In this document: positions 62,581 to 64,000 of the stretch, in pieces
Numbering within the stretch: the stretch's first letter is position 1
Layout of the letters: every line of letters starts with the position of its first letter
Program-made: the position numbers and the translations under genes
Source of the DNA: Circinella umbellata
Lineage: Eukaryota > Mucoromycota > Mucoromycetes > Mucorales > Lichtheimiaceae
NCBI GenBank assembly: GCA_025093555.1
Contig: JAIWNF010000005.1
Span: 558,001 to 622,000, forward strand
Length of the DNA: 64,000 bases
Reading direction: 5' to 3'
The notes under the pieces: model-generated
Database searches by the model: none
The model's input: only the letters and a program-made list of their open reading frames with translations
What the model was told of the DNA's origin: nothing

Positions 62581-63210
62581 ATGCGTTTCTCTATTATTTC
62601 TGTCGCTGCGGCTGTCTGTCTCATTGCTGGTATTCAAGCTGCTCCCACTCCCCAGGGTGGCACTGGGCTCCCGGGCGCTGATGTTGGTGGTACTCTTGCT
62701 GGAGTGAAAACTAAGGTCACTGAACTTACTTCTGGTGGGACTTCCGGTGGTGCTAATCCTAATCCCGGTACTGCTAGCGGTACTACTGCTAGCTCTGGTG
62801 GTTCTGCTAGTAGTCTTGATGGTCCTGCTGTGTCCGGTGCTGTTGACGGTGCTGTTCCTGGTTTGAAGACAATTCTTACTGGCCCTGGCCGTAAACGCTC
62901 CGAACAAGGTGCAGAAGTAGCAGGTACTGCTACCCAAGCTGATCCTGCTACCCAAGCTGGTCAAGGAGCTGATGCTGGTACAGGAGCTCAAGCTGGTGGA
63001 CAATCCAAGAGTGGAAATGTTGTTCAAACAGCCGTTGGTGCTGTCAAAAAAGTGGTTTCTAATCCTGATAAGACAGTCTCCGCTGGCAATGTTGTTGCAC
63101 CCGCAAAGGATGCTGTTCAAAAAACTACTGGTAAGCTTACTGGTAATGGAGCTCAAACGGGTCTTGCTGGTGGTTCCGTGTCCAAGCTTAGTGGCACTGC
63201 TGGAATGTAA
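62581..63210 (+). CDS. secreted Ala/Gly-rich protein with Kex2-type processing site, paralogue 2
   Basis: Intronless, 209 residues. The signal peptide MRFSIISVAAAVCLIAGIQA is followed by APTPQ as in paralogue 1. The pro-region contains TTASSGGSASSLDGPAVSG and ends at GPGRKR/SEQG (cut expected after Arg106). The Ala/Gln-rich middle is shorter (ATQADPATQAGQGADAG). The C-terminus is highly conserved between the copies (VGAVKKVVSNPDK, SAGNVVAPAKDAVQK, GNGAQTGLAGGSVSKLSG). The difference in length is mainly the repeat expansion in paralogue 1. A tandem duplication about 3.2 kb apart, same strand. Confidence 0.85.
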   Translation: MRFSIISVAAAVCLIAGIQAAPTPQGGTGLPGADVGGTLAGVKTKVTELTSGGTSGGANPNPGTASGTTASSGGSASSLDGPAVSGAVDGAVPGLKTILTGPGRKRSEQGAEVAGTATQADPATQAGQGADAGTGAQAGGQSKSGNVVQTAVGAVKKVVSNPDKTVSAGNVVAPAKDAVQKTTGKLTGNGAQTGLAGGSVSKLSGTAGM

Positions 63211-64000
63211 TTTGCTGTTTACATTGTTCTCATGTTCTTTATCTTTTCTTGTCTTCTTCAATTCTTTCATTGAAAAAAAAATGATAATTTATAATTTATA
63301 TATATACCCCCAACCCTCTTTTTTCTTTTTTTTTCGCATGCTTATTTTGGTTTCAATTTTTTTATAACAATAGTATAGCGAATTTAATAGCAATTAAATT
63401 ATATAAAATTATAAGATTAAAATATAGATCTTTACTGATACGTATATTTTGTTTTTCTTTTTCTTTTTTTTTTTTTGAGAGAGAGGGTTCTTCTTTTTCT
63501 TCTGTATACTTGTTTAGCAATTACGTAATAGTTTTTTATTATTATTTATCTTTGGGTACGTATAATTGTGTTCTATTAATTAACCTCTGTTTGTTATACA
63601 TTTACTGGAAAAGTATGATATATGTTACAATATGGTAAATATAATTATTCAGCACGATATCATTTTGATAAATAGGTAATATCTAATGTTATCTTTTTTT
63701 TTTATCATGAAAAGCATTTGCTTAGGGCTTACGTAAAAGAACAGTCCATTAAATGAATAATCAATGTAAATATAAAAATCACTGTCGTACGCAGCTACAA
63801 TAAGAAAACAGTATACATATAAATTTTTTTAGCTACATATAAAAAGTAGGGGATTAGCGATTCAAAAAGAAAGCACTGGATAAAAGTGCTTTGTTTGTTT
63901 TTGCATGCAGCAATCCAATTACTCCTTCACCTTTAAGGAGTACCAAATACTCATAGAGTAACGCTAGATATATATATTTACGTATATTAGATAAAGAAAA
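63211..64000. other. downstream intergenic region
   Basis: AT-rich, no gene seen. TACGTA-type words recur (about 63439, 63524, 63557, 63731 and 63979). AAGTGCTTTG and an ACTCCTT..AAGGAGT inverted repeat lie at about 63880-63945. Confidence 0.4.

Overview
The window is AT-rich eukaryotic DNA from a fungus. Genes are compact and carry many introns, mostly 50-120 nt with GT-AG ends. The gene set points to an early-diverging fungus, most likely Mucoromycota/Mucorales. It combines yeast-like genes (CWH43, BCD1, PEX5, a DED1-type helicase, monoacylglycerol lipase) with genes that many ascomycete yeasts lack: an Integrator subunit 2-like protein, a Gemin2/SIP1 homologue, and a kinase-like protein with the 'HRxxHxGN' catalytic loop. 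Species identity is inference. Exon coordinates were derived by hand from splice sites and reading frame.

Layout. 1-1067 (-): 5' part of an Arc1/AIMP-type tRNA-synthetase cofactor, cut by the window edge. 1.7-5.6 kb: transposon graveyard with a decayed LTR-retrotransposon Gag (-), a decayed TNP2/DUF4218-type transposase (+) and short direct repeats. 6.3-10.5 kb: CWH43 (+). 11.0-13.0 kb: fungal protein with low-complexity tail (+). 13.5-14.5 kb: protein with hydrophobic C-terminus (-). 14.6-16.6 kb: short INTS2-like gene (-). 18.1-19.4 kb: monoacylglycerol lipase (+). 19.5-20.9 kb: BCD1 (-). 21.1-21.8 kb: DUF202 membrane protein (+). 23.0-24.1 kb: Gemin2 (+). 24.5-26.6 kb: PEX5 (-). 27.1-32.6 kb: a 1551-aa modular protein with six Gly/Ala 'zipper' segments (+). 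32.9-37.2 kb: an 1149-aa disordered/SANT-like/WD40 protein (-).

37.2-51.8 kb is gene-poor. It holds a G-poor degenerate repeat tract, a five-copy 29-bp minisatellite, a strong excess of the palindrome TACGTA, a possible small two-exon gene and a 59-aa CCHC zinc-knuckle ORF (-). 51.8-53.8 kb: a predicted pseudokinase (+). 54.5-56.9 kb: DED1/DDX3-type helicase (+). 57.2-58.2 kb: D-aminoacyl-tRNA deacylase (-). 59.4-63.2 kb: a tandem pair of secreted Ala/Gly-rich paralogues with a Kex2-type site and duplicated promoters.

Functionally the ordinary genes are mostly housekeeping. Several act in RNA metabolism: INTS2-like (snRNA 3' ends), BCD1 (box C/D snoRNP), Gemin2 (snRNP assembly), the helicase, DTD and the Arc1-like cofactor. 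The least explained items are the Gly-zipper protein with its phase-1 exon modules, the SANT-WD40 protein, the pseudokinase, the secreted pair and the TACGTA-rich gene desert.
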